This document shows, in pieces, positions 32,539-43,404 of a DNA stretch of 64,000 bases. The number at the start of each line of letters is the position of its first letter. Positions within the stretch are counted from its first letter, which is position 1. Source of the stretch: Buxus sempervirens (taxonomy: Eukaryota > Streptophyta > Magnoliopsida > Buxales > Buxaceae); the NCBI GenBank assembly GCA_947561395.2, contig OX387187.1:39103829-39167828 (forward strand). Direction: 5' to 3'. Under the pieces are notes generated by a model, which saw only the letters and a list, made by a program, of their open reading frames with translations, searched no databases and was not told the DNA's origin. Position numbers and translations under genes: made by a program.

Positions 32539-35210
32539 TCACCCCCCGCGTCCTCGGCCGCGTCCACCTCTACGGCCTCTCCCCCAAAGTGCTCGGCCTC
32601 TAGAGTATGCAAGGATCCGCTCGGCTGCATGGCGAGGATGCCGACCTACCACCTGCTGAAGCTGATACTCCAAGCAATAATCCTCGAGATCTGGGGGAGG
32701 AGTAGGAGCAGAATCTGGGGAAGAAGCCTCGGGCTCAGCAGCAACCGGCCCAACTGGGCCCTCATCCAAAGCATCCTCTGCTCCCGCAGCTCCAGAAGGC
32801 CCAGCATCAGCAGCAGAGGGGCCAGGATCAGAAGTAGCTGAGTCCACAGAAAAGAGAAAAATCAGAAGACTCAGATATAAGGAAGAATAAAAGAGGAGAA
32901 TTAAAAGAAGATCATACCAGGAATGTCTGCAGAAGGAGCAGGAGGATCCGGCTCGTCAAGACCAGCCGCTGGGGCATCCTCGGGATCAGAGGCCCGAGCA
33001 GGAGATGGGTCAGGAATCAGGAAATCATGCTCAAAGAAGGCATCCTGATCATGGACCGGGCCCTGCACAAGTCAAACAAGCATATCAGAATAGCAGAAAC
33101 AGGAAAATAATGAAAGAAATGAAAATATAAGAAGGCCAGATACCTGTCTAGCCTTGAGCTCAGCAACTAAGGCCTCCAGCTCCCTGATCCGGGCATCCCG
33201 CTGGGCCACGACCGCATCGTGTTCCGCGATCATATCATCGATCGCAGCCCGCTGACTCTCAAACCGGTCCCGGATGGTATTCAGCTCGTGTACCTGCCAA
33301 CAAGAACAGAAGAAGGGTCAGAAATGCATAAGAAAAAAAAAGAAGGATGAAAATATAAAGAGTATAAGACTTACGGTGTCCTCATGGATCCGGATACGGA
33401 TCCCGCCGATCTCAGTCACCCCGGCACGAGTGGGTCGATCCATCAAGCATCCAATAGACACCCTCTGGAACCACTCGTCGTAATCTCCGGCTACTGTGAG
33501 CCCCTCTGCATCCAGAAAATGATCGAACTGATCCACGTCGAAGCCGGGAAGGAGTGTGTCGGGACCCACAGGAGGAGGAGGGACGGGGATGCGAAGTGCG
33601 CTGGTGTGCTGGAAGTACAGGCGCTCTCCTAAGTACATCACCCTACCAAGCCTCCCGAGGAAGCACTGGTAGGGCTGACGTCGTCGATCTCTATCGAAGG
33701 CGTCCTGTACCGCCATCTCACGAGCCACCCCGACATCCACGTCATCAAATCGGGACAGAAGGAGCTGCAAAAAAGGGAAACTGTCAGGTACAGTCAAAAT
33801 ACAGGAAAGGAAAAGGAAAAGATAAAAGGCTTACATCAGATCGGCGGGCACGGTCTAAGTGCACCCGGGCAGTGCGAGGCTGGCTCCTATTAGCATCTCG
33901 AACCTGGGCCGACCATCGCAGGGCCACAGGGAAATCCGCAACCTCAGGAACCGGAGAGGGGCGGAAGAAGGTCATATAGGTGTACATGAACACCTAAAAA
34001 AAAAAAAAATCAGTCAAGAAAAGATAAAGCCTAAAGAATTAAGCCAGACAGATGAATGCAATACCTGTAGAATCTGCCAGAAGAACCGGCTGCTAACTCC
34101 ATCACCTCTCGGAGATGCTAAGCCTCGAACCGCTCGGCACAGCCCGGCCAAGATGGTCCCATAGATGAGCCGACCCCATGCTAACTGGCGGGTCTGATAG
34201 AAATCTCTCAAAGCGTCCAAAAAGAGCGGACTGACACCGGTAGTATCCTCCGGGAAGAAGCAGCTCCCCAACATCAGCAGGAATACATGTCGGAAGATCG
34301 GCGCAAAGGCTGCATCCTCCACAGAGATGGTCTCGTGCCTCCTCTCAAAATGGCGAGCCAGACTCTCCCACAGCCAGCTAATGGAGAGCCGGCCACTCCT
34401 CCCATCCCAAGCAGTAGGTGGCAGGGCCTGATACCCCAGTAGCAGGCCGATGTCCTCCGCAGAAGGTCGCTCCAAGATGATGGTCCGCCCCGTCAATGGA
34501 ATACCGGTGATCATCACAAAATCAGAGGGGCGGATCCCCAGCTCCACGTCGGGCAGATGAAATGACTGCGTCTCCGGGAAATATCTCTCCATCATGGCAA
34601 AAATAAGCGGACGGTCGGCTCTGAATGATGGAATACTGAGGAAGTGATCCAGGTGGCACCTCCCAAACTCCCGCCTAAGTGCCGGAGAAAGTGACTGTGC
34701 CAACTCACTGAATCTCCTCCAGCTGCCTCGCAAGTGGGAAGAATGGTATGGAAGCGGCACATCGGCCCTGATGCACATGGAGGGGTGGCTATCCAAGCCA
34801 CAGAGGAGCTCTGTATCGTGCACAGAGGCCCTCAACTCCTCAGGAACTCCTGCAAGAGCTACAGCAACCCCCTCCGGAGCCGTATCTCTGGCTCTGCCTC
34901 GGCCTCTGCCACGGCCTCTCTCGCCCTCAGGGGCCTGATCCTGAACCCGGCCTCTGCCTCTGCCTCGACCCCGAGCAGGTGCAACCGCGGGCTAAATTTC
35001 AAGGAAAAAGTATAAAGGTGGTGTGGGAAAGGAGAATAGAAGAAAGGAGAGAGAAAGAATTTGAAAGCCTACCTCAGCAGAGCTCTCTCGGGAGACTTCT
35101 AATGGCTCAGACAAGGTAGCGCTGGAGCTCGCCTCTGTCCGAACCCGCGAACTGGAGGGCTGATCAGCAGGGTCAGCCTCCTCTCTAACACGGGAACGAC
35201 TCCTAGCCAT
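32539..35210 (-). pseudogene. Antisense gene 1 of element B, plant mobile domain-like
   Basis: Segments on the minus strand begin with a basic, serine-rich first exon at 35210 (MARSRSRVREEADPADQPSS). A plant-mobile-domain-like part follows (about 34860-34060): RPLIFAMMERYFPETQSFHLP, DFVMITGIPLTG, LLGYQALP, HVFLLMLGSCFFPED and LAWGRLIYGTIL. Then come RPSPVPEVADFPVALRW, YLGERLYFQHTSALRIPV with TEIGGIRIRIHED, a coiled coil, an acidic P/A-rich part and an RG-rich tail (GRGRRGGRGRGRGG). Segment order and gap positions match antisense gene 1 of A. The RG-rich end suggests nucleic-acid binding (inference). The function is unknown. The segments look nearly whole. Confidence 0.6.
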
Positions 35211-36391
35211 CTACACAGGGAAGTGTTTTATGAATTCTAGTATAAGTTTACCAGAAATTTTAACTTGTTTTGAATTTCAGTTCATCTGGGATCTTGCATG
35301 ATTTTGTTTGGTCTTAAGAAAATCTTCTGTTAAATTTGTTATCTGTTTCGGCTCAGAGTTTAAATAGTTGGCATCGCTAGTGTGTGAAATCCTGACTCTG
35401 AAGTTTTTCCAAGGACATATACAAGGTGTAATATTTGCTAAATCTACTGCAGGACTTCTACATGAAAGCTGGACAATGATGCAGAAATCAAAGACCCAAG
35501 GGTCAATCAAGGAAAGGCCCGGACAGTCAAAATACCATCTTGATCAAGGGCAGGCAAAAATCAGAGAAGAACAGGTCATAACATCCAGAAAGATTTCTGC
35601 TCCACCAACAATTCAACAGAAGTTCAAGGATCCATACAAAGCAGGCAATCAGTTTCAAAAGTGGAGAACCCACTTAAAAAGATCAAGGTAATCATACCAG
35701 AGGTGGTCAAGAACAAGTTAGATGGAGCACCACCTTATCAAGAAAAAAAGGGATCAAAGCATGTTGAAGAACAAATCATATCAGTACATTTGAAGTCACT
35801 CAACATGAAACACGCAATTCAGTTCCCCACCAATAAAAGAATTCAGTTGCTGCCAATTTAAGAGTACCAATGAACAAGAAAATTTTTTATCCAATCAAGG
35901 ATGCAGCCAATAAGAGATCCGGTGAAAGAAAACCCAATGGACAAAGCAGAATGCAGCAAATCAGGATGCAAGTCAAGCAAATTTTTGCAACATGGATTCG
36001 GCAATCATTCCACCATCAATGAGAAATTGTCACAAGAAAGGAATTATGCATTGTCGACAAAAGAAAAAAAAAACACAGCTTTACTACTTACTGATGGTAG
36101 TGACAATGTGTAAACCGGCAGAAGCTTGGATTCAAGCACTAATGAAGAGCAATTGGCCGAACTAGAAGTGATCGCCGGAGCAAATGCAACAGCGTCGGGC
36201 AATGAACCGTCGGCAGGAGGAGAAAATAGCCGAAATGAGGGTTTCGTCCCAACTGGAATCAAATGTGATTGTCGCCGGCAGCAATAGCAGTCACCGGAGC
36301 TCAAGGAAGCGTCGGACGTCGCCGGAGAAGAAAGGAATACCGTCGGGCGACGAAGGGGGAGAAGAACGTCCGGTCTGAGTAATCGGAGCAA
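35211..36391 (-). other. Intron-like and 5' UTR-like sequence of antisense gene 1, B
   Basis: Just upstream of the ATG the minus strand reads CCCTGTGTAG, an acceptor-like end, as in A (CCTGTAG before its ATG at 39609). The far end (about 36120-36390) is rich in CGCCGG and CACCGG motifs, like plant 5' UTR exons. The 115-codon ORF here has no counterpart in A, so I do not call it a protein. Confidence 0.45.
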
Positions 36392-36443
36392 GGAGAAAAG
36401 AAATGAAAAGTCGCGGTCGCGCGCGACTTAAGTAAACCTGCGG

Positions 36444-36505
36444 GATCCGGATACTCAGGCCGGATACCCGCAGACCCTTGATTATCCGGATACACTTACC
36501 GGATA
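36444..36505. repeat. TATCCGG-N9-CCGGATA dyads upstream of antisense gene 1, B
   Basis: Two 23-bp dyads have spacers ATACTCAGG and ATACACTTA. They sit just upstream of the 5' UTR-like sequence of antisense gene 1 and about 600 bp before the 3' LTR. Confidence 0.85.
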
Positions 36506-36680
36506 CTAAAGAAAAAAAAGAAAAAAAATAGAAAAAAGCAGAAAAAAATAGAAAAAATAGAGGAAAAAAACAGGGAAAAATAGAAAAAAAAGAAGAAAAG
36601 AAAAAAGAGAAAAAAGGAAAAAAGAAAAAAAAGAGAGAAAAAAAGAAAAAAAGAAGAAAAGAAAAAAAAAAAAGAAAAGC
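36506..36680. repeat. Purine-rich low-complexity tract
   Basis: An almost pure A/G run of about 170 bp follows the dyads. It may be a replication-slippage product. No other content is seen. Confidence 0.8.
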
Positions 36681-36709
36681 AAACTTGCGCTATAATTCTT
36701 ACTATTCTC

Positions 36710-37075
36710 TCAAAAATCCTATTCTTGTTTTGAAATCCACCTCACAGCCACGAGAGCTCTGTGGAATTTAGGACAACTTTGGGAAATGTGCCTGGTCAAA
36801 AGGATGCTATCCACTCAATTTTCAACTTGGTTTGATAAAAAATCAGTTTTTCAAAAAATCCTATTTTTGGGCTTAAAATCCACTTCACAGCCACAAAGGG
36901 CTCAGTGGAATTTAAGAATTCTTGGAGAGATGCCCCCTTAAAGTGAGGGCTTTTTGGCAAATCTCCACTCAAAAATGGTTTTCTACAGAAATTGAATTGA
37001 ACCGAGCAAATCATGCTCAAGGGAATGCAATTTGGGCTTGTCTACTCTTTGCAGCTCACTGCTTCGCAGCTCCCG
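36710..37075 (+). other. Conserved sequence before the 3' LTR of B
   Basis: This holds two copies of a motif like CACAGCCACGAGAGCTCTGTG (36745 and 36886), whose outer bases form CACAG/CTGTG. Single copies lie before the LTRs of A (about 41050) and D (about 43890). Confidence 0.5.
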
Positions 37076-37089
37076 CAAAGAGGGGCAGT
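37076..37089 (+). other. Polypurine tract of B
   Basis: AAAGAGGGGCAGT directly precedes the 3' LTR. The same tract precedes the D LTR at 44092-44104. It would prime plus-strand DNA synthesis. Confidence 0.8.
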
Positions 37090-37180
37090 TGTAGACACCC
37101 CAAATTGCACAAACAATCATCAAAAATCATTATCTCCTGGAAAGCCAGCACAGAATTTGAAGAAAATAAATTTTTGCCTG

Positions 37181-37320
37181 TATCCGGATACTCAATCCGG
37201 ATACAAGTGCTCCTCCCCGTATCCGGATACTCATACCGGATATGTGTGAGCCTTAGTCTATCCGGTACCATGTACCGGATACCTTAAGGCCCTTTGTTAT
37301 CCGGTTTGACATACCGGATA
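37181..37320. repeat. TATCCGG-N9-CCGGATA dyad cluster, 3' LTR of B
   Basis: Four dyads match those at 23512-23651, with one spacer difference (TCTGACATA against TTTGACATA). Confidence 0.9.
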
Positions 37321-37477
37321 CCTTAAGTTTGCTCAAAATTAGGGTTTTCCGAGAGCTTTTCACTTTTACCATCATGTCCCTCATTAAATGAGGGGAAATC
37401 GCGGAAATGACCTTAAGGTTAAGGTTGGAGGGGTTCTAGACATTAATTTGTGTCTACCAATGACCTTAGCCCTTGCT

Positions 37478-37485
37478 TATAAATA
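37478..37485 (+). promoter_or_regulatory. TATA box, 3' LTR of B
   Basis: TATAAATA at the same relative place as in the other LTRs. Confidence 0.7.
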
Positions 37486-39366
37486 GGAACCTCCTCCTTG
37501 AGCAAAAAGGACACAACTCTTGTTTTGAATTCTCGCAAAGAAGAACTCCAAGAGAAGAAGGAAACCGCTGTGGAATCGCCTCCAGCACTCAGGTAAGCCT
37601 CAACTTTTCTTTTTATTTTCTGTCTTTACATTCCTAGATCTAGATCTCTTCTTCTACCTTTCTGTAGTGTAAAGCCTTGTTTGTATGTGTGGAAATCCTT
37701 CCCCGGCTCAAAGTATCTCAAGACTCCCCTAGCCGTAAAACGTGAAGGCGGATCTAGGAGAAACGAGACTGGGGATTGACCCTAGTGCTAGAACCTATGT
37801 AGTATAAGGCCTTTTTGATTGATTGTAAACCGTTCCATATTCAAAGTACCCTTGATTATCTTAAAGAGAACAAAGGGAAACGATAATGGAACGGAACCCT
37901 AGGCTATGCTAGAACCTATTTTGTTGAATCTATATGCATGTGTATGGATCTTGCTTGGTTTTTTTCACTTTTGCACACATATCACTATTTTGGCGGGATA
38001 GGCTCATATTTGGGGTTTATTGCATTTATTGTGATAAAACTCAAATAAATGACCTCAATCAAATCCTGGAGTATTTTAAAATGCTTTTCAAAGGTTTTGG
38101 ATTCATCTCACACGAATCACACACTTTTTGTCAATTTTCGGATTTGGTTTTCTTCAAAAGTGGCTTAGCTTGACAGCACCTGTACCCTTACCTCGGACGT
38201 CCGTAACTTCATCATCCGGATGAATTTTGGGACGATTCCAGAACCATGGGAAAGGTGAGGCTGTCTAGTTTATGTCCACCAAATTTCATGAATTTCTATC
38301 TAGCCGATTTTTGACACTTCTCTGTCGAAGTTAGGTGGACAGTTCAGGTCCAAGTACAGAACTTGTCACTTCGACGGACCGCCATGTGTTCGTTTTAAGT
38401 CCGATTCAAGTGATTTTTATTTCTGGGTACTCCTTTATGAGTCTATTTTCAAATCCAGTTGGTTTCATAATTTTTGGATTCCATTTGAATTATTGGTAGC
38501 CGATTTACTCAGAACTGCTCATTTGCATTTTTCTGGGTAAATCTGTGATCTTCGGGGCCTGTTCGGGAGACCACCCAGGGCACATCCGAAGGGATTTTTG
38601 TATGAGGCTAGTTTCTTTGGAAAGATGGCCATACAGACTTTAATCACACCAAATTTCGTGGACTTTTATGTAGTGGATTCTTCTAGACAATTTTCCAAAG
38701 TTGCCCACTTACCACTTTTAAAAATCCCCAGCAGCAACTTCAAAGGAGCATAACTCCTAGGATTTTTATCGGATTAACTTGAGATTTTGCATGAGCTCCT
38801 CATTTATCATAATCTTTCAACTAGAGTTCGTTTGAATCAATTTGAAATTGGATTTGAATGATTTCAAAACAAAGGACCTTATTTTTTACCAAAATTCCCG
38901 GATTTGCCTCAACTTGGTTTTGGCCACTTGTGCTTTGATTTCCGTCTCTTGAAGTACTCCAGAAGTGATATTGACATAATAGAAGATCTAAAATCCATTT
39001 GGATCTTCATGTGAAAATATCATACATTTGACCTTTTTCAAGGTTTCTCATGATTTTTAGCAAGCTTTCTTACTTTATTTTTGCATGAACATACACTTGG
39101 CAACAACTTTGGGTGGATGAATGGGGGTGCCTAACACCTTCCCCCGTTCATAATCTAATCCCCTTACCCATCTCTGGATTTGATTTTCAAGTAGGGTTAT
39201 TTTTATCCTAGAATGTTTCTTTTGGCTATTTTTGCTTATTTGTGAACTCTTTGGTGTCCATTCTCACCCCAAAATCATGAATGGTGGCGACTCTCCCAAT
39301 TTTTGCGTTGAGCCCGTGTGTTGACGGAGGGATGATCACTCTGGTGATTTTTTCCCATGTCTCACA

Positions 39367-39371
39367 AAGTG
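39367..39371. other. Target-site duplication right of B (AAGTG)
   Basis: It pairs with 23416-23420. Element A sequence resumes here. Confidence 0.9.
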
Positions 39372-39396
39372 AATGTGATAAAAGAAAGGCCAGATT

Positions 39397-39609
39397 TTAA
39401 AAAGGGAAAGGGAATACCTCTGGGATCGACTCCAGCGAATCCCCAGACGCTCCAGAGTCTGAATCTGAGAGCTCCGGACCACTGGGAGAGGAAGGCTTAG
39501 GGTCCGGCTCGGCCCTAGAAGAAGAGGCCACATCGGCCGGGTCCTTCCGAACCCTCGAAGATGAAGGCTCATCTACAGGACCCCGAGAAGCACGACATGT
39601 GCGAGCCAT
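39397..39609 (-). pseudogene. First exon of antisense gene 1, element A
   Basis: MARTCRASRGPVDEPSSSRV and the acidic serine-rich sequence after it align with the first exon of the B copy (35210). A donor-like GGTATT follows on the minus strand. It is separated from the rest of its gene (23400-20934) by the 16-kb element B, which landed in the first coding intron or at its edge. It is a fossil. Confidence 0.6.
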
Positions 39610-39613
39610 CTAC

Positions 39614-40800
39614 AGGACCAAATTGCAGGGATAAATTCATTATATTCTTTACATTTAAAGTCATAATTTTCACTAAAGTATTTTGTTCATGTTTAAAAGT
39701 CATAGATTTTTGTTTTATTCTTAGGTTTTCTTCACTATTTTGTTCTGCATATTAATCATTTTGTTTGGATTGCAGGGAGAAAAAGAAGCCAGAAGAGGCA
39801 CTTCAAGGAGTGTCTAACCGAATCAGAATAATTGTAAATTCTGTTATAAGAATTATATGTTTACCAAGGACAGACAGCACCAAGGGCAGCCAAGGCAGGA
39901 TTATAGTAGCAAGGATCTATTTAAACCTGGTCGTGGTGGGATTTTTGGTTGAAAACGCCTAAGGCAAAGGGCAGAAAGTGATTCATGTTTGCTACAATTA
40001 GACAATTGGAACAAATGTGAAGACATGAATAAATGGGAACAATAGCCAGATCCAAGCATGCAGAGGTATCAACCAAGAAAAATCAGATATATACTAGCAT
40101 GAACAAATGAAGAAAGAAGAAATAGTAGACGGCATTGGCATTCAAAAGGATCACAAATTATCAGAAATCCATGTTGTCGGCAAACATAGCATTTGGGGTT
40201 TGTCTTCAATCAAGACATTCAAGCATGCTGGAAAAACAGAAAATTCCAGTCTAGGAGTTTAGGCTAATACAGACAATTGGCACATTCAAGATTGGGGATT
40301 TTCTCCCATCAGCAATTAAGCAGCTAATACAGTCAATCAAGAACAAAGAATCAAAATCATGCCTCAAACAAGTTCATTCAAAGGCAAGTATATGCATGGA
40401 TTTTCGGACTGAGAATTTGCATGAGAAATCCAGATTCGGCCACCTACCTGTTCGGTCGAAAATATAAGAAAGACGGAGTCTTGGCCTCACCGAAGCTCCA
40501 GAAGTGACCGACCGGACGATTGGCGAACTTAGAAAACCCTCAATCGACGAGGAAGCTGAGGCTAGGTCGTGGTAGGATGGAAAGAACTCGCCGGAATCCT
40601 CAACCACAGGAAGTTGTCAAAACAGAGGTCGCCGGAGAGAGCAGAGTTCACCGAAAAATATGATTTCACCGGAGGAAGAGTGATCTCACCGGAGGAGAAG
40701 AGGAGAAGACCGGAGCAAAACAACGGTCGCCAGAGGAAAAGATGAGTTCGGGAGTTCGAGGGTTTTGCGAAGACAGAGTGGGGAACCGCGGTCGCGGTCT
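39614..40800 (-). other. Intron-like and 5' UTR-like sequence of antisense gene 1, A
   Basis: It is acceptor-like next to the ATG at 39609 and donor-like near 40450 (CAG then GTAGGT on the minus strand). Beyond that, sequence rich in CACCGG and CGCCGG resembles a plant 5' UTR exon. ORFs here are not shared with B. Confidence 0.45.
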
Positions 40801-40820
40801 CGGTTATATGAAACCTAGAA

Positions 40821-40919
40821 AACCGCATACATAGAGCGGTTGGTATTAATATTGTTGAAAACCGCACATACAGCACGGTTGAAATCAAAATTGTTAAAAA
40901 CCGCATGTTCAGTACGGTT
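40821..40919. repeat. AACCGY-N9-RCGGTT dyads upstream of antisense gene 1, A
   Basis: Three 21-bp dyads at 40821, 40860 and 40899 have spacers ATACATAGA, ACATACAGC and ATGTTCAGT. They lie just upstream of the 5' UTR-like sequence and match the position of 36444-36505 in B. Confidence 0.85.
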
Positions 40920-41346
40920 GGCACCCAAAAATGAATCTTCAAAACTTTTTTCGATCTCTCTCAAAGGATCTATGTCCAGGGCAGTTGTGAATTGCAAGAA
41001 ACACCATCCTATCAACTTTTGCTTTTAAAAATTTGCTCAAATCTCACTTCATAGCCACGAGTGCTCTGTGAGAGGCGAGGAGAGGATTTGACCCTTAAGG
41101 TTAGGGGCTTTTCATCAAATCCTTTAAACAAATTCTTTTTCAAAAACCATATTGGAGTTCTTGCAGCTCATAATCGAATGGACATGATCCTGAGAGGTGC
41201 AATTTGCGGGTCTTTTGCTCTCCGCTGTCAATTGATTCCAATCCCAAATTGCACCCCAATATAAGAGATTAACTAAGAAGGACTCCAAAGGTCCTATTTG
41301 AGCCTTGACATATGTCAAACTTTCAAAAACAATCAAAATTGGTGCC

Positions 41347-41613
41347 AATCGTACTGAGTATGCGGTTTTTATAAGCTCGGTCTCAACCGCTCTGTATGTG
41401 CGGTTGCAACCGCACACACAGCACGGTTCACATCAAGGCTTGTTGCGCTGGCGGCCACGTGGCTTCGCGAAGCTTCGGCCGTTAAGCCGCGTGGACAGCA
41501 ATCAATTAAAGCATAACTGAATTGAACCGCCCTGTATATGCGGTTTGGTCAAATTTATACATGAACCGCACTTTGAGTGGCGGTTGTGTAGAAACCGCAC
41601 TGAGTATACGGTT
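41347..41613. repeat. AACCGY-N9-RCGGTT dyad cluster, 3' LTR of A
   Basis: The same six dyads as at 4549-4815. About five of the differences between the two LTRs fall inside these dyads, and all are transitions. Confidence 0.85.
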
Positions 41614-41814
41614 TTGGTTGTTCCGAGGCTTTGAGAAATGGCTCGATCTCTGAGCCTTATTTACGCATATTACCTCTCTCTCAAGGACCTAAACTCCCTA
41701 TTTCACCCTCCGAAACTTGCTGAATTACTCCAATTCAAGCCTTGGAGGAGAATTGGAATAATCTAGAAGGCCTTTTTGGCCTACCCTTGGGACTCTTCTA
41801 CCCTTGACTTGGCC

Positions 41815-41822
41815 TATAAATA
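41815..41822 (+). promoter_or_regulatory. TATA box, 3' LTR of A
   Basis: TATAAATA, identical in context to 5017. Confidence 0.7.
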
Positions 41823-43404
41823 GAGGGGTCCTCCTCTTGCAAATGGCTGACAATCTGAAGCTTAGAAGCTCTGCAAGAAGAAGGAGAACCTCTGCTGGAT
41901 TGGCTACTCAACTGCTCAAGCTACTAAGGTAAGGCCTATTTGAGTTATTGCTTCCCTTTTACATTCTAGCAAATCTCTCATCTTCTACCTTTCTGTAGTG
42001 TAAGGCCTTTGTGCATCTTTGCAACCCCAAACCCCTTCTAAAGTACCTGGGAATCCTCTCTAGCCGTAAAACATGAAGAGAGAGCCTGGGGAAAAGGAAG
42101 GTGGAATGGATCCTCTAGGTTTAGAACCCTCAAATGATGAAAAGCATGCTATATGGTTATTTTGAACCCTTGAATGCTTCTCTGATTTTATTTTATATTT
42201 GGAGAAGATGTGAATCCATGCTCTCAGTAGCCATGGATTCCAACCTTCTCATAGAAATGAGATTTTCCACACTTTCACACTCACTTTTCATTATTTTCAT
42301 CAAATAGGCTAGATCTTGGGCTTTCCATGTTCAATATGGAAAATCTGAGGTCCTAGGCCTTAGAATGAGTTTTAGAACTTCATGAGAGTATTTCTTGTTG
42401 ATTTTGAGGTTTTGTCGAATCCACATGCACACATGCACTGGTTTCCATGTTTCCTCTTCAAAAACCTCAAAACAGGACAGATCTGTGGCCTGTCTTGAAA
42501 GACTCATAACTTCATCCTCCGGATGAATTTTTGAGTGATTCCAAAGACATGTGATAGATGGATGTGTCTATTTAATATCTGGAAATTTTCGTCCACTTCC
42601 ATGTAGCCAATTTTTGACACCATCTCTTCAAAGTTTGTAAGACAGTTCAGCCCAGATTGCTGAACTTGCCGCTTTGATGGTGCACTATTTGCTCGGTTTG
42701 AACCCGTTTCCTATGATTCCAGTTTCTGAGTTTTCTTTGAGAAGTCTATTTTCATTTCTAACAAGTTTCAGCAGATTTCAATCTGTTTTGTGCCTTGGGT
42801 GCTCAATTGACTCAGAGATGCTCGCTGGCATGGTCCAGAGCAGATCTGTGGTCTTTTAGGCCTGTTCAAGAGAGCACACAAGTCACATCCGGATAGAGAT
42901 TGGTGTGAGGTTTTTTGCTTTGGAAAGATGACACTACATACTTCCTCCTTACCAATTTTTATGGGTTTTTATTGAGCCAAACTCCACGAATAGGACTTTG
43001 AAAATGCCTACTTAACGCTTTTTCTGAGTTATAACAGCAGATTTTATATGAGGATTTCTCTCTCGTTTTGAATCAGATCGAGCTGAATTTTTTACTATAT
43101 ACTTTACTATATACCAGTTTTCAAATGGCTTTGGTTTCATTGGATTTGGATTTAAATTGAGTAAGTTGTGGTCTATCAAAGCTTTCAAGCTCTTTTGACC
43201 TAATCTCTCCAGATTTGCTTTAGCTTGATTTCCTTCAATTTCACTTTGATTTTTCTTCACTCATGAAGTTTTAAAAATGATAGATCCACGAAGAGAGTCT
43301 AAGTTCATTAGATTTCTCATGTGGAAGGGTCACACACATTGTGCTTGTCAAGCACCACTTTGTTTATTTTACTAACAAATGATTTAAAGTATAAGCAAGC
43401 ATGT

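Larger units (their letters stand above)
23421..39366 (+). mobile_element. Element B, Tat-lineage LTR retrotransposon nested in A
   Basis: It begins TGTAGACACC, ends TCTCACA and is flanked by AAGTG on both sides. It carries a partial 5' LTR, a gag-pol region starting inside gag, two antisense genes in the same places as in A, a polypurine tract and a full 2277-bp 3' LTR. The shared 0.5 kb of the two LTRs differs at about five sites (about 1%), so it is recent. It is a fossil: the 5' LTR, leader and gag start are incomplete, and the coding region has a few further breaks. Confidence 0.9.
37090..39366 (+). repeat. 3' LTR of element B
   Basis: It is 2277 bp long, begins TGTAGACACC and ends TCTCACA, and is followed by AAGTG. 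It holds four 23-bp dyads (37181-37320), a TATA box (37478-37485), the CTTCTACCTTTCTGTAG and CTAGCCGTAAAACGTGAAG blocks, a U5 stem (ATGAATGGGGGTG facing CCCCCGTTCAT near 39118) and TGGCGACTC at 39285-39293. Confidence 0.95.
4436..43404 (+). mobile_element. Element A, Tat-lineage Ty3/gypsy LTR retrotransposon, split by element B
   Basis: The order is 5' LTR (4436-6839), primer-binding site, 3.5-kb leader, gag, protease, RT, RNase H, archaeal-type RNase H, integrase, two antisense genes and an incomplete 3' LTR (41240-43404). Element B (23421-39366) is inserted inside antisense gene 1. Dual RNase H, absence of a chromodomain and a long 3' region with extra ORFs are known for the Tat lineage. 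The two LTR copies differ by roughly 18 substitutions over about 2.15 kb by eye (under 1%), suggesting insertion well under a million years ago at commonly assumed plant rates. It is a fossil with about three breaks in gag-pol. The right end joins element D directly. Confidence 0.85.
41240..43404 (+). repeat. 3' LTR of element A, incomplete
   Basis: It matches 4447-6594 of the 5' LTR at over 99% by eye, including dyads (41347-41613) and the TATA box (41815-41822). It joins element D sequence directly at 43405, before the U5 end is reached. Confidence 0.9.

Noticed and set aside
36044-36391. A 115-codon minus-strand ORF in B
   Set aside because: The counterpart region in A (40374-40607) encodes something unrelated; 5' UTR-like sequence is more likely.
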